The notes under the pieces are model-generated. The model was not told where the DNA came from. It ran no database searches and saw only the letters and a list, made by a program, of their open reading frames with translations. Shown here piece after piece: positions 1-8,835 of a stretch of DNA of 64,000 nucleotides (its first letter is position 1; each line of letters opens with the position of its first letter). Location: contig CM056742.1 of assembly GCA_029851415.1 (NCBI GenBank), positions 80,156,748-80,220,747 on the forward strand, read 5' to 3'. The position numbers were made by a program, and so were the translations under genes. The stretch comes from Eretmocerus hayati (taxonomy: Eukaryota; Arthropoda; Insecta; Hymenoptera; Aphelinidae).

Positions 1-486
1 TTTCCTTGCGGGATTCACTCGGTTCGCTAGTTGACGATGTCTCCCCGAGACAGTCCACTGCGATCAAGGCGCTAATTTGTTCGGAGATGAAGCCGAATCG
101 CGCAAAATGTTTAAAGATGATTCTGAGTTCATGAACTCAATACGCACCAACCTGTCCAAGAAAGGGGTGGTGTGGCATTTCATCCCTCCCACGGTGGTCC
201 TGAACCAAGTCTATCCTCCGCTGACGACAGCAAGTGGGATTCTTGTTAGATATGGTTCGGGACATCTGTGGAATCACAACCTACTGAGAATCAAAATCGC
301 TACTTGGTCCGTTTTTAAAAAAAGACGAAATACGTGTTTCTTCGATCATTTCCCCTTCTTCACCCTCAAAAATTCGAAAGGAATGCATTTTATCGAAAAA
401 TATGTAGAGCAACTTTTTGTAGAACTTGAAACGATGAACAAAAAACGTCTGCACACATTTTTCCATATGAGACCTCCTGTTCCTGT
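1..486. other. Left flank, no gene seen
   Basis: No recognisable gene. A segment at about 360-485 resembles 31010-31135 in the same orientation (shared GCATTT, AAAAATATGTA and CCTCCTGTT words, roughly 70% by eye). It may be a separate short repeat next to both ends of the Polinton. Confidence 0.4.
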
Positions 487-1698
487 AATAAACGTATTTT
501 GCCTGAGACTCACAAGGAGGGTGCCAGGCCTTCGGATCACCAATCCTCCTGGAACTCTAGGATATATTTTGTTATACCAAAACATGTAACAAACCACTCT
601 TATAACTTGCCAACGCTCCCTAGAATCATCCTGAGTACCAGGGTCAATATCCCAGCAAATAGGCCTTTTCCAGGTAGATTGATGCATCCATAGCTCTCCA
701 TAAGCTGGCTATTCTACGGCGTGGGACTTTCCTTCAGACTAATAAGAATAGTTATATGAAATAGAGACTGAAAAGAACAAATTCCAGCCATGAAAGACTG
801 GTATAGCTCATCTCAACCATGGATGAGGGAAGTTGAGGCTCAAAAAACTGGCAAAATTGAGTTTTTCAATAACGGAATGATCAGTCCGGGAGGCTAAAAG
901 ACTTTTCAATAAACATACGGTAATGAATATGATTTACTCACATTCAGAGACTATCACTTTCCCAATTAATGTTGTCAAATTGCACCTGCACTTTGTAAAC
1001 TGCCAAGGCCAGCCAAGGAGAGTCACAACCAATAGCAGATCCTGCGACTGACCTGTAAAAATTTGACAACAAAGTATCGTGCTCAACTCACACTCTGACT
1101 CTGCATATTCTACACTGATTCTACATGTTTCTATTCACAAGTTAATTGAAAAAATTCAATCTAAACTAATCTGAAATAGCTCTGTTGACACAAAAATAAC
1201 CTGATTTTGACCACGTTCAGAACAATGTCAGTAGGGGAGGAGAACGGGGAAGACGAAGTAGGTCACGCCTTTTCTCACTTTTCCCCATAAGAAAAGCATT
1301 GCGCGCGGATCCTGACGAATGCATTGCAAGGATAGGCAACTGCACTCATGCATCTTTCACTCATCCGCGCTCGCCAGTCCTTCTTTTTTTTCACTCCCGC
1401 CCATAAGAATATCGTTGCGCGCGGGATCCTGACGAAATACATTGGGAGGATAGGCAACTGCTCTTCTCCGTTCTCGGCATCCCGGCATAACGGGATTGGA
1501 CCGCTCACATATATATCCATCATCCAAATAATATTTGAAATATCGAGCTCATATTTTTGAGAGAAGCCTTTCACTCTTTCAGCTACTCTCTCTCTCTCTC
1601 TCTCCTTCGCGCTGACTATACTTCAGTCCTCTCTCTCTCTCTCATACCTGGCCTTCGCTCGAAATATTATTTCCTGCGAGCAGCGGTCAAGCCCGTTG
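487..1698. repeat. Left terminal inverted repeat of the Polinton
   Basis: This stretch reappears inverted at 29563-31169 and 24107-24200. Landmarks shared in reverse complement include GCCTGAGACTC at 501, the stretch at 940-1070, and the block at 1500-1698 with a CT microsatellite. The left arm holds an internal duplication of about 130 bases (1275-1340 and 1385-1465, both containing GATCCTGACGAA) where the right arm has one copy. Small open frames on either strand here, such as minus 346-687 and minus 1275-1574, reappear in the other arm and look like repeat sequence rather than genes. Confidence 0.85.
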
Positions 1699-1931
1699 CT
1701 CTCTACCCGAGCCAGCTATTTATCGATTCTTCGCTCAAAATGTATTTTCACTTCGCAGAGAACTTTTTTTGAATAATTTCTACAAACACCGGTCGAGCAA
1801 CTTCTCTCGACCCGTTGTTTCTTCATCACCACGCTCATTTTTGCACCTGTACCTTCGTTTGCCTTTTGAAAAAGAACCTTTTTCCTCACCCCGACCCAGA
1901 CTTTTCAAATTTGAGTCAATTATATTTAATA
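1699..1931. other. Leader region inside the left arm
   Basis: Between the inner end of the inverted repeat and the first accessory gene. Short open frames run through it, but none has recognisable features. It probably holds the promoter and 5' leader of gene A; I see no clear TATA/TCAGT pair here. Confidence 0.3.
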
Positions 1932-2512
1932 ATGGGAGAAATATTCTACATCTTCGAGCAAAAATACGAATTTTTCGTATGCTCGACTTCAGTATACAAC
2001 TTTGTCGTGAGTGAAGTTAACGTGTTTCCACAGCAAACCAGATCTCCCCATATTCTTCAAAAAATGCATCAACAAAACGAGCACCAACCCTGTGAGTAAC
2101 AAAAAATCAATCTCTTCTATCCTCTATTGTCACGTTATATCAACTATCTACATCTCTCTCTTTCCCCCCATTTACAGTCAGGCAAATCTTCTTAATGAAT
2201 ATATGGTGGGCCGGTCTCGGCATCAGACGTCAAGCTTCGCCTCGAAACGTCGCATATTTCGTAGAATGCCTCCCGGACGTTATTGGCGTCCTCACAACGG
2301 GGAACTTTATGACTTTTATCATAATCTTCAAACTCGAAAACGTTGAAGATCACGACGAGCTCCAATTATTTGGGGCTCATCGATACTGTGAATCGCCGAT
2401 AGAGATCGACTACTCCCGATATCGGCATTTTTCCGTCACAGAATTCTTCATTCATCGTGGTAATTTCCAGGAAATATACCACATTATAAGAAATTTCAAT
2501 ATACTACATTAG
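1932..2512 (+). CDS. Small spliced Polinton accessory gene A, unknown function
   Basis: Two exons, 1932-2091 and 2178-2512, are separated by an 86-base intron (GTGAGT donor, CCATTTACAG acceptor). Splicing keeps one frame and gives about 164 residues starting MGEIFYIFEQ. I do not recognise the family. The second exon is rich in aromatic and hydrophobic residues and contains GNFMTFIIIFKLENV and the end IRNFNILH. The gene is the first of the left accessory block, next to a small secreted protein and a ribonucleotide reductase subunit. The pattern (small spliced protein, aromatic-rich C-terminal half) is shared with gene B at 4094-4513, so the two could be distant paralogues, but the similarity by eye is weak. 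The start is the ATG at 1932; the frame is open upstream to 1815, so a longer N-terminus is possible. Confidence 0.55.
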
Positions 2513-2763
2513 GACTTTGTACTCGAAATTTCACGCGACTAGAGTCGCCTACTTTTGCTTAACGGGTTTTCCACCCACCTTTTGTTCTTTATTCCAATGT
2601 ATGCTAAAACGAAGCTGTATATTTAATATTTCCTTGATTTAAAATAATTCCTTTTTATGTACGCAAGAGAAAAACATATGTAACGCTTTAAATATGAATT
2701 TATGATAAATATTCATCATATTCATAAGATAGAATATTCGTTCTACCCAACTACCTCCTTCCA

Positions 2764-2799
2764 TATATTATCCCAAGTCATTCAAACCATATGTGCAGT
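2764..2799 (+). promoter_or_regulatory. Core promoter of the small secreted-protein gene
   Basis: TATATTA at 2764-2770 is followed by GCAGT at 2795-2799, with the A of the initiator 33 bases from the first T. This is the spacing seen at the other gene starts of the element. The ATG at 2791 overlaps the initiator, so the ATG at 2815 is the likelier start. Confidence 0.5.
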
Positions 2800-2814
2800 A
2801 GTTCAGTCATAGTC

Positions 2815-2991
2815 ATGCGAGCACTTTACTTGTCAGCTCTTCTCATTGTTTTTCCACACTCATATGCATCGAAGCACGAATCCTGCATCATAGAAACTTG
2901 TGCCCCCCTTAGAGGCTTATATTTTCCATGCAATTCTAAAGGCTCACCAGTAATTCTCTTGCAGCAGACTCGTACGAAGCATAGTTTCTAA
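2815..2991 (+). CDS. Small predicted secreted protein
   Basis: The ORF from the ATG at 2815 gives 58 residues. It begins MRALYLSALLIVFPHSYA, a classic signal peptide: one basic residue, a hydrophobic core of about 11 residues and a small-residue cleavage site near residue 18. The mature part of about 40 residues has three cysteines in its first half (HESC, IETC, YFPC) and a basic tail. I do not recognise it. The upstream TATA and initiator fit a start at 2815 rather than 2791. A secreted small protein is unusual for a Polinton core gene and suggests an accessory, host-facing role, but that is inference. It could also be the first exon of a longer gene. Confidence 0.5.
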   Translation: MRALYLSALLIVFPHSYASKHESCIIETCAPLRGLYFPCNSKGSPVILLQQTRTKHSF

Positions 2992-3064
2992 TCCACATTA
3001 AAGCCGCTTTTCTAAGTTATTTTGTGGGCTCTCTCAACTCGTATCATCACATAGCACTCTCAAT

Positions 3065-4048
3065 ATGAGTATCAATTCTCACGACAAAGATGAGCCATTG
3101 TTAAAGGACAACTCAGACCGGTTTGTCCTTTTCCCAATTAAATGGACCGAGATCTGGAAAATGTATAAGAAGGCCGAGGCATCATTCTGGACAGCCGAAG
3201 AAGTGGATTTATCGAAAGACATGAGCGATTGGGAAAAGCTCAACGATTCTGAACAGCATTTTATATCTCACGTTCTTGCATTTTTTGCAGCATCTGACGG
3301 GATCGTCAATGAGAACTTACTATTGAACTTTTCACAACAAGTACAAATTCCCGAGGCCCGATCATTTTATGGATTTCAAATTGCTATAGAGAACGTACAT
3401 TCTGAAATGTACGCTCTCCTTATTGATACTCACATACGAGATCCCGAGAGGAAGATGTTCCTATTCAACGCTATCAAGAATCTCCCATGTGTCAGCCTCA
3501 AAGCAGAATGGGCCTTAAAGTGGATTGATGACAAATCTGTGACTTTTGCTGAGCGGCTTGTCGCATTCGCCGCTGTAGAGGGAATTTTTTTCAGCGGCAG
3601 TTTTGCAAGCATCTATTGGCTGAAAAGCAGATCTCTACTACCTGGACTCTCATTCTCAAACGAATTAATTTCACGTGATGAAGGATTGCATTGTGATTTT
3701 GCATGCCTGCTCTCCTCTTATATTGTGCGGAAACCATCGGAAGAGCGAGTAAAAGAGATTATTCTGGATGCAGTGAAGATCGAACTGAATTCTCTCACTG
3801 ATGCACTGCCAGTGTCATTGATTGGTATGAACGTCAAACTCATGAGTCAGTATATAGAATTCATTGCTGACAGACTGCTCGGGGAGCTTGGCTTTTCCAA
3901 GACTTTTCACTCATCCAATCCTTTTACATTCATTGAGGGTATTTCTCTCGAAGGCAAGACCAATATCTTTGAGAAGAGAGTGGGAGAATATCAAAAGCGG
4001 GGTGTGCTTGGGGATACCACCAAGTTCACTACCGAGTGTGAATTTTAA
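3065..4048 (+). CDS. RNR2: Ribonucleotide reductase small subunit (class Ia, R2)
   Basis: This intact, intronless 327-residue ORF is a eukaryote-type R2 subunit, which holds the diiron-tyrosyl radical needed by the large subunit to make deoxyribonucleotides. All radical and metal residues are visible: W42 (SFWTAEEVD), D78 (AASDGI), E109 and H112 (IENVHSEMY), radical Y116, E172 ([10 protein letters not shown]), D205, E206 and H209 ([10 protein letters not shown]), and Y309 (GEYQ) before an acidic tail ending in F that would dock to R1. Compared with animal RRM2 the N-terminus is short: only about 19 residues precede FVLFPI, and no KEN degradation box is present. No R1 gene is in the window, so it would pair with a host or other R1. 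Its place between accessory genes inside the Polinton arms argues for viral cargo captured from an animal; large DNA viruses commonly carry R2 to raise dNTP supply. Confidence 0.97.
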   Translation: MSINSHDKDEPLLKDNSDRFVLFPIKWTEIWKMYKKAEASFWTAEEVDLSKDMSDWEKLNDSEQHFISHVLAFFAASDGIVNENLLLNFSQQVQIPEARSFYGFQIAIENVHSEMYALLIDTHIRDPERKMFLFNAIKNLPCVSLKAEWALKWIDDKSVTFAERLVAFAAVEGIFFSGSFASIYWLKSRSLLPGLSFSNELISRDEGLHCDFACLLSSYIVRKPSEERVKEIILDAVKIELNSLTDALPVSLIGMNVKLMSQYIEFIADRLLGELGFSKTFHSSNPFTFIEGISLEGKTNIFEKRVGEYQKRGVLGDTTKFTTECEF

Positions 4049-4093
4049 CCAGATATCTCACACACTCGCAGGTGTAAACACGTCTGAGGCCAA

Positions 4094-4513
4094 ATGTTCT
4101 CTCTAGGGAGAGACGGTGAGTTTAAATCTTTCTTTTTTCACTCCCACTATAATACACCCATCTAAATTTCTACCCTTTTTTCTGTTGCAGGTCAGCTTGA
4201 GATCATCAACTGTCTGCTGAACCATGAGACGGAATATATTGACGGAGACGCATTCTTACACTATTGTATAGCATTTCCATTCCTCGATACCAGCTACGAC
4301 TTTATGATATTTTTTAACATAACCAATTACCATCCAATATTCTCACTCTTCCACTACTCTGAACGAGAGGATAGACTTTTTGAAATCCAAGGTTTTGATA
4401 GATCTAGAACTTACTCACACTATATGATTGGAGATATCACGGAAATTGCTGGTTTTCTCTGGTATTGTAGGTATCGAATATCAGATGTACAAGTAATAAA
4501 TGTAGAGATTTAG
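4094..4513 (+). CDS. Small spliced Polinton accessory gene B, unknown function
   Basis: A 22-base first exon (4094-4115, MFSLGRD) joins through an intron at 4116-4190 (GTGAGT donor, TCTGTTGCAG acceptor) to 4191-4513, giving about 114 residues in one frame. The second exon includes FMIFFNITNYHPIFSLF and ends near ISDVQVINVEI. It lies 45 bases after the reductase gene and could share its transcript. An AATAAA polyadenylation signal follows at 4528. The short first exon is the least certain part; the acceptor and second exon are convincing. I do not recognise the family; the aromatic-rich composition recalls gene A. Confidence 0.5.
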
Positions 4514-4575
4514 ATTGGTTTGTCGGGAATAAAAATTAAAATTTGAAGAATATATGTTATATTTGTTTCAACCCA

Positions 4576-5533
4576 TCATAAAATCGATTTTCTATCGATC
4601 CAGTTGTTCATAGATGCGGGGGGCCCCCACCATTCAACAAAACCCTTATTACCCTTGTTTTGCAATATACGCTCTACCAGATACACATCGGGATCGTGTA
4701 CTTTACTCAATTCTTCAGTACAAAATTGCCCCAAAATTGGCTGATTTTGCCCATCCATCAAATATGTTACCGGCCATTCACTCTTATTTACACGAGCAAC
4801 CTTGAAAATTTCAGCAGACCAGTTGGCTGTATATCCTTTCGAAAAGACTGTCTTGTATCGAGATACTCGCACATGATCACCAACTTTGAATTTAGCATAT
4901 TTCTCTCGGCGTTTACGAGTATACGCTGTTTTCAATAGACTTGCTTCAATTTCTCGCTGTTTAGCAGATCTTTTCCATACTCGAGCCGGTTGCATACCTA
5001 TTGTCCTATGTTTATCACAAAAGTTGTATTCTTTCAAGAGTGGGTCAATTATATCCAACCACTTGTAGTTCCCCCTCAATGAGAAATAACGGTACATTTT
5101 ACTCTTGATTGTTCTTATGAAGCGTTCCACTACGGACGATTTACAGACAGAGTATGTCGAGTGATGATTGATATTCCGTTCCTTCATGAGTTGACTGAAT
5201 TTAGCGTTATAGAATTCCGTACCCTGATCACTCTGCACGTTTTTAGGCTGACGACCTTCTGTGTCTAAAATTGATTTGAACGCATCACACACATCTGAGG
5301 CATTTTTCCTCTCAACCTTTACGCACCAAGCATATTTTGAGAAAACGTCTATTACAGCTAAGATATAATTGTACCCCCTATTCGATTTAGAATGCTGTAA
5401 CATACTAATTAAATCAATCTGCCAACAATCATCTATTGAACGAACAATCTCTCTCCGTCGTGGGAAAAAATCGCCTTGCAGGCTTATGTAACTCGTTCAC
5501 CAATCGCACTTTTTCAGCACTAAATTGATCCAT
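4576..5533 (-). pseudogene. Polinton integrase with C-terminal chromodomain, one frameshift
   Basis: This is a retroviral-type (rve) integrase that would insert the viral DNA. From the ATG at 5533 the N-terminus has the Polinton signature ELHKPARRFFP. The frame then shifts by one base in a T6C3 run (forward 5462-5470) and continues through RRREIV to the core. The three acidic residues are visible in WQIDLI, QSDQGTEF and SSVVERF. After the core come a basic linker, an SH3-like stretch (KFKVGDHVRVSRY) and a chromodomain (YLVERILQ ... WWGPPASMNNWID) that probably guides target choice. Without the frameshift an in-frame start would lie inside the core and lose the first catalytic Asp, so the copy is probably non-functional unless the slip is tolerated. 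Confidence 0.92.
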
Positions 5534-5559
5534 TGTGTGTGTTGGACTTGATAATTTCT

Positions 5560-5595
5560 ACTGACTTTCAGAGATTCTAAATTCACCAATTTATA
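5560..5595 (-). promoter_or_regulatory. Integrase core promoter (TATA plus initiator)
   Basis: On the minus strand TATAAA (5595-5590) is followed by TCAGT (5564-5560). The initiator A lies 33 bases after the first T, as at the other viral promoters here, about 27 bases before the integrase ATG. Confidence 0.65.
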
Positions 5596-5711
5596 CCTCG
5601 TGAGAGATTTGAAAAAGGAGTGGGGAGGGAGTTGCGATGAAATAACAACACCATTTTTCCATGGATTTTTTTTTATTCATGTGCACTTAGATACATAGAG
5701 AGAGACGAAAA

Positions 5712-6365
5712 TTATTCGTCTGTGTGCTTTCTATTCTTCAAATGATACATATGTTGTGCGGTACGTAGTGCACATCTAAATGATGAATTATCGTGGAATT
5801 TGCAAGGGGCGTAGTTATAGTCTCTGTCAAGATAACCATCACCCTCACCACCACACTCTTCGTATATATTTTTCAGCCAAAATGATGTATTGTGCTTGAA
5901 ATATTCGGGTAGAAGTTGACGAAGCCAATACTTTTTCTCATCACAATTCACATAGACGAGATTCATTCTAAAGACCGAGCGTGCTGTTTCCAATTCCCGT
6001 GCTATTCCAACAACTTTTTGATCCCAAGGCGTGGAACCCGCACCCCATGGTATATTATGCCCATAGTTGAAATGATGGATCATATTCTTGAGCTCGTGAG
6101 TCTCTAGATTTTTTATGTCATAGGGTGGTTCAATCGTATAGTGCAGCGGCTCATAGGTCTTGATGCATTCTTTCAGCTCTTGATTGATCAGAGCAATTTC
6201 CTTGGGAATAAACACCTGTTTAGCATATCCAATCGTATAGCCTTGCATATCGATAAAGATGTAATTTGCACGCATGGGGTAAGCCTTTTCAAGATCACTC
6301 ATGTCGAATCGCCCACAAACGTCGTAAGACGTGGGGTGGAATTTTATCTCCTTCTTTCCCCCCAC
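5712..6365 (-). CDS. 217-residue Polinton protein, unknown function
   Basis: The open frame lies downstream of the major capsid gene and overlaps its 3' end by about 20 bases. It contains ANYIFIDMQGYTIGYAKQ followed by FIPKEIALINQE, a central HHFNYGHNIPWGAGS, and a C-terminal Cys/His group (YEECGGEGDG, APCKFHDNSSFRCALRTA). I recall proteins of similar layout (an IxxDxQG...PKE start and a C-H-CA end) among uncharacterised arthropod element proteins. The opening resembles an RNase H-like fold, but I cannot confirm a catalytic set. It is intact, unlike its neighbours. Start chosen at the ATG at 6365 just past the CAA/CGA microsatellite; the next ATG is at residue 22 (FDMSD). Confidence 0.65.
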   Translation of the reverse strand: MGGKKEIKFHPTSYDVCGRFDMSDLEKAYPMRANYIFIDMQGYTIGYAKQVFIPKEIALINQELKECIKTYEPLHYTIEPPYDIKNLETHELKNMIHHFNYGHNIPWGAGSTPWDQKVVGIARELETARSVFRMNLVYVNCDEKKYWLRQLLPEYFKHNTSFWLKNIYEECGGEGDGYLDRDYNYAPCKFHDNSSFRCALRTAQHMYHLKNRKHTDE

Positions 6366-6486
6366 TCCAGACCCCGTGTCATCTGTTGTTGTTGTTGTTG
6401 TTGTTGTTGTTGTGGTTGTCGTTGTCGTTGTCGTTGTGGTTGTCGTTGTCGTTGTCGTTGTGGTTGTCGTTGTCGTTGTCGTTGTC

Positions 6487-6535
<49 letters not shown>

Positions 6536-6592
6536 TTGTCGTTGTTGTTGTCGTTGTCGTTGTCGTTGTTGTTGTTGTTGTCGTTGTCGTCG

Positions 6593-6656
<64 letters not shown>

Positions 6657-7894
6657 CGACTGCTGTAGAAAAGCTTTCGAATTATCTTTTGAATCATACT
6701 CGTCAGTAGATTATATTTAACAATCTTATCGTGAATGATGATGCAATACGCTGTCGTATTTTCCGGGATATTTTCCTTGAATTCCAGTTCCAAACGAATG
6801 TCAACGACCGACGATTTCACCGATTCATCTTGTTCTGAAATGTCCAAGGCTATTATCGGATATTTATAGATAAAATTTGTCATACTCATAGACAGACTTG
6901 CATTTTCCGTGTCGTAATAGCTCTGTCTAAAAGATGTGAGCATCTGATAGAGAATTGAAGTATTCCTCGAATTATCAAAATCCGAATGCATGTGCTCATA
7001 GGGATAGGCCTCGGAATTGAGGAAAAGTTTAACGTTTGTCAGCTTACAGTGATCAAATTTCACTGCACTCTTTTTGCGATTATTACGTCAGCCAGTTTGG
7101 AAAGCGATTATGATATAGCGTGGCTTTTCCATCTGACTAGTGCTTTTTATCGGCCATATCAACTGTGAAGTATTTTTCGGTAATGATGGATATTCAACTG
7201 AATCCCATGATCTGAATGATAGATATATAGGTGTCCCACGTTCCAAGATTTTCAAAAGACGCAATTTTATTAAATCTGCTGGATAGACATGGGGTATGTG
7301 AAGCGTTACCGCTGACAAGTTTATCACTGGGTTGCACTCGTCTTTGGTGGTTATCACACAATCATTATCGTTTTTCGATCTCAGCAGGACGATATCGAAT
7401 TTTGCATGAGCAATCACACGCTTGTAATCCTCACAAAAACCAAACATTTTGTTCAATGGCAGTGCAAAGTTGGAGCCAAAACCTGTGCTGATTGTGTAGT
7501 CTCCAGAATGGTATGCTCCCCCCGACAGGCTCTTTTCCTCATCAGCAGAAAGTGATGCGATATTTTTCATAAGCGTGACAATCCCAACATTTTTAGTCTC
7601 ATCAATGATAACATTGTTAATTCCAATACGAGCACTTTCAAACATGAAACACGGGAAATTATTGACAAGAATGATATTTGCCTCAGTGTCAAACGCTATA
7701 TCACCAGCTATGTATAAATAAGCTTCATTTGGTAACAAATAGACGTCATTGCTCTATACGGTGATTCTAATTTCATCATTTCTCGACAGATTTTGGAAAT
7801 TAAAGGGTTGATATTTACGAACCAGGCGTTTTGTTATACGCTCATCCTTCACAGGTGGCTTGGTTATATCCAGGATGTCGGAACGGGTAGGCAT
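6344..7894 (-). pseudogene. Major capsid protein (double jelly roll), two in-frame stops
   Basis: One continuous frame of 516 codons from the ATG at 7894 matches Polinton major capsid proteins, which build the icosahedral shell. Family features include NEAYLYIAGDI near the N-terminus, LNKMFGFCEDYKRVI and LEKPRYIIIAFQTG-like sequence in the middle (here MEKPRYIIIAFQTG), and FDHCKLTNVKLFLNSEAYPY and AYCIIIHDKIV near the end. A TAG at 7754-7756 (codon 47) and a TGA at 7088-7090 (codon 269) interrupt it without any frameshift, so decay is recent. The normal C-terminus runs on into about 93 Gln/Arg residues from a microsatellite, which is odd for a capsid protein. Promoter and a possible 5' UTR intron lie upstream. 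Confidence 0.9.
6378..6656. repeat. GTT/GTC trinucleotide microsatellite
   Basis: About 280 bases of GTTGTT and GTTGTC units. On the minus strand this encodes a poly-Gln/Arg run of about 93 residues at the C-terminus of the major capsid reading frame. On the plus strand the same tract gives spurious poly-Val, poly-Leu or poly-Cys frames. Confidence 0.95.
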
Positions 7895-7897
7895 TTT

Positions 7898-7991
7898 TCT
7901 GCACTTTATAGCCCAGAGATTGTAGAAATATGATACTTTTACGAGTGAGTGGAGGTTTTCTGGACCCCTTGAATGTGTGTCTCACTCGACT
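7898..7991 (-). other. Possible 5' UTR intron of the capsid gene
   Basis: On the minus strand a good donor (GAG|GTGAGT) lies just after the initiator, and a good acceptor (AAAGTGCAG) ends four bases before the capsid ATG. An intron of about 95 bases would fit the other introns of this element. It is not tested by coding frame. Confidence 0.35.
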
Positions 7992-8002
7992 CACCTCAGA
8001 CA

Positions 8003-8038
8003 ACTGAGACGTGAGTGACTTTTCAGCTGTATTATATA
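8003..8038 (-). promoter_or_regulatory. Major capsid core promoter
   Basis: On the minus strand TATATAAT (8038-8031) precedes TCAGT (8007-8003), with 33 bases between the first T and the initiator A. It overlaps the 3' end of the penton gene, so the two minus-strand genes are closely packed but separately promoted. Confidence 0.65.
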
Positions 8039-8796
8039 CGTACATCCCTCCTTTTTCTCTCCCTCAAATGAAATCTCATAGCAATTCCTTCCCCACGATT
8101 GTTAATAAGGTCACCGTTCTGATCCAAAAGTCTTATGCAGATATTTTTTATATCATTCGTTCTCGTTTGCGAATACAAAATGTTTTTAGGTTCTTTTGTA
8201 TACTGCTCACCCGCTTTCACCTGATGGGGTGAAAATTCATAGATTGTATAGCACGGGGATCCATTGAAATATGTCCCACGAATCAGATTGCACTCAACTC
8301 TCACAACATTCACTCGACTGATTTTCACAATGTGATTAGATGTGTGCCACTTGTAAGCTGGTGATGTGCATTTTTCAAACCCCAAAAGACGTGCCAGGCT
8401 ATTTTCGGGGATGAAATCAATGTCGTGATGGGAAAAGATTTCACAATGTAGAGAGTTCTTGTTGACGCGAATGAAAATTGATCTTTCAATCAAGCCTCGC
8501 GGGATATCAACATCTACCACTTCTTCTGCGTAGGTCTTGAGTGGCACCCTCGGTGGTACATGCTCCTGCAAAAACTCTTCAATGTCAGCAATCTCATAGG
8601 TCCCAGTGGGTATCTCTAATTTTTGATCTCCCCAGTAGAAGTAGTTGTTCCTCCAATCGATGTTTGGAATTGCGTGGTATGTCGTTAGATCAACCAAACC
8701 CAATTCATAGATCTTATTGGGAGACAGATGCTCCTTGAGTTTGATGTTTTGATCGATGTATGTGGAGGTACTCGACACCACAAAGACCTCACTCAT
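8032..8796 (-). CDS. Penton-like minor capsid protein
   Basis: The intact 254-residue frame resembles the single-jelly-roll minor capsid (penton) protein of Polintons, which sits at the capsid vertices. Visible features are the N-terminal VDLTTYHAIPNIDWRNNYFYW, written here only as its conserved core HAIPNI with DWRNNYF, then IPTGTYEIADIEEFL, a central LARLLGF, VNVVRVECNLIRGTYFNG, and the basic C-terminus RERKRRDVRI. It lies directly upstream of the major capsid gene, the usual neighbour. The ATG at 8796 overlaps a perfectly placed TATA/TCAGT promoter, which fixes the start. No disabling change is seen, in contrast to the major capsid gene. Confidence 0.88.
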   Translation of the reverse strand: MSEVFVVSSTSTYIDQNIKLKEHLSPNKIYELGLVDLTTYHAIPNIDWRNNYFYWGDQKLEIPTGTYEIADIEEFLQEHVPPRVPLKTYAEEVVDVDIPRGLIERSIFIRVNKNSLHCEIFSHHDIDFIPENSLARLLGFEKCTSPAYKWHTSNHIVKISRVNVVRVECNLIRGTYFNGSPCYTIYEFSPHQVKAGEQYTKEPKNILYSQTRTNDIKNICIRLLDQNGDLINNRGEGIAMRFHLRERKRRDVRI

Positions 8797-8797
8797 G

Positions 8798-8835
8798 ACT
8801 GACTACGTATGACCACTGCACCCCGAATTTATATA
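8798..8835 (-). promoter_or_regulatory. Penton gene core promoter
   Basis: Minus-strand TATATAAA (8835-8828) and TCAGT (8802-8798), first T to initiator A 35 bases. The initiator is only two bases before the ATG, so the mRNA would have an almost absent leader. Confidence 0.65.

Noticed and set aside
346..1574. Minus-strand ORFs in the left arm as genes
   Set aside because: They recur in the right arm as parts of the inverted repeat, with no domain and variable ends.
3065..4048. The reductase gene as an ordinary host locus
   Set aside because: It has no introns, lacks the host-type N-terminus, and lies between viral accessory genes inside the inverted arms.
6141..6720. Long plus-strand frames of poly-Val, poly-Leu and poly-Cys
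   Set aside because: They are translations of the GTT/GTC microsatellite on the non-coding strand of the capsid gene.
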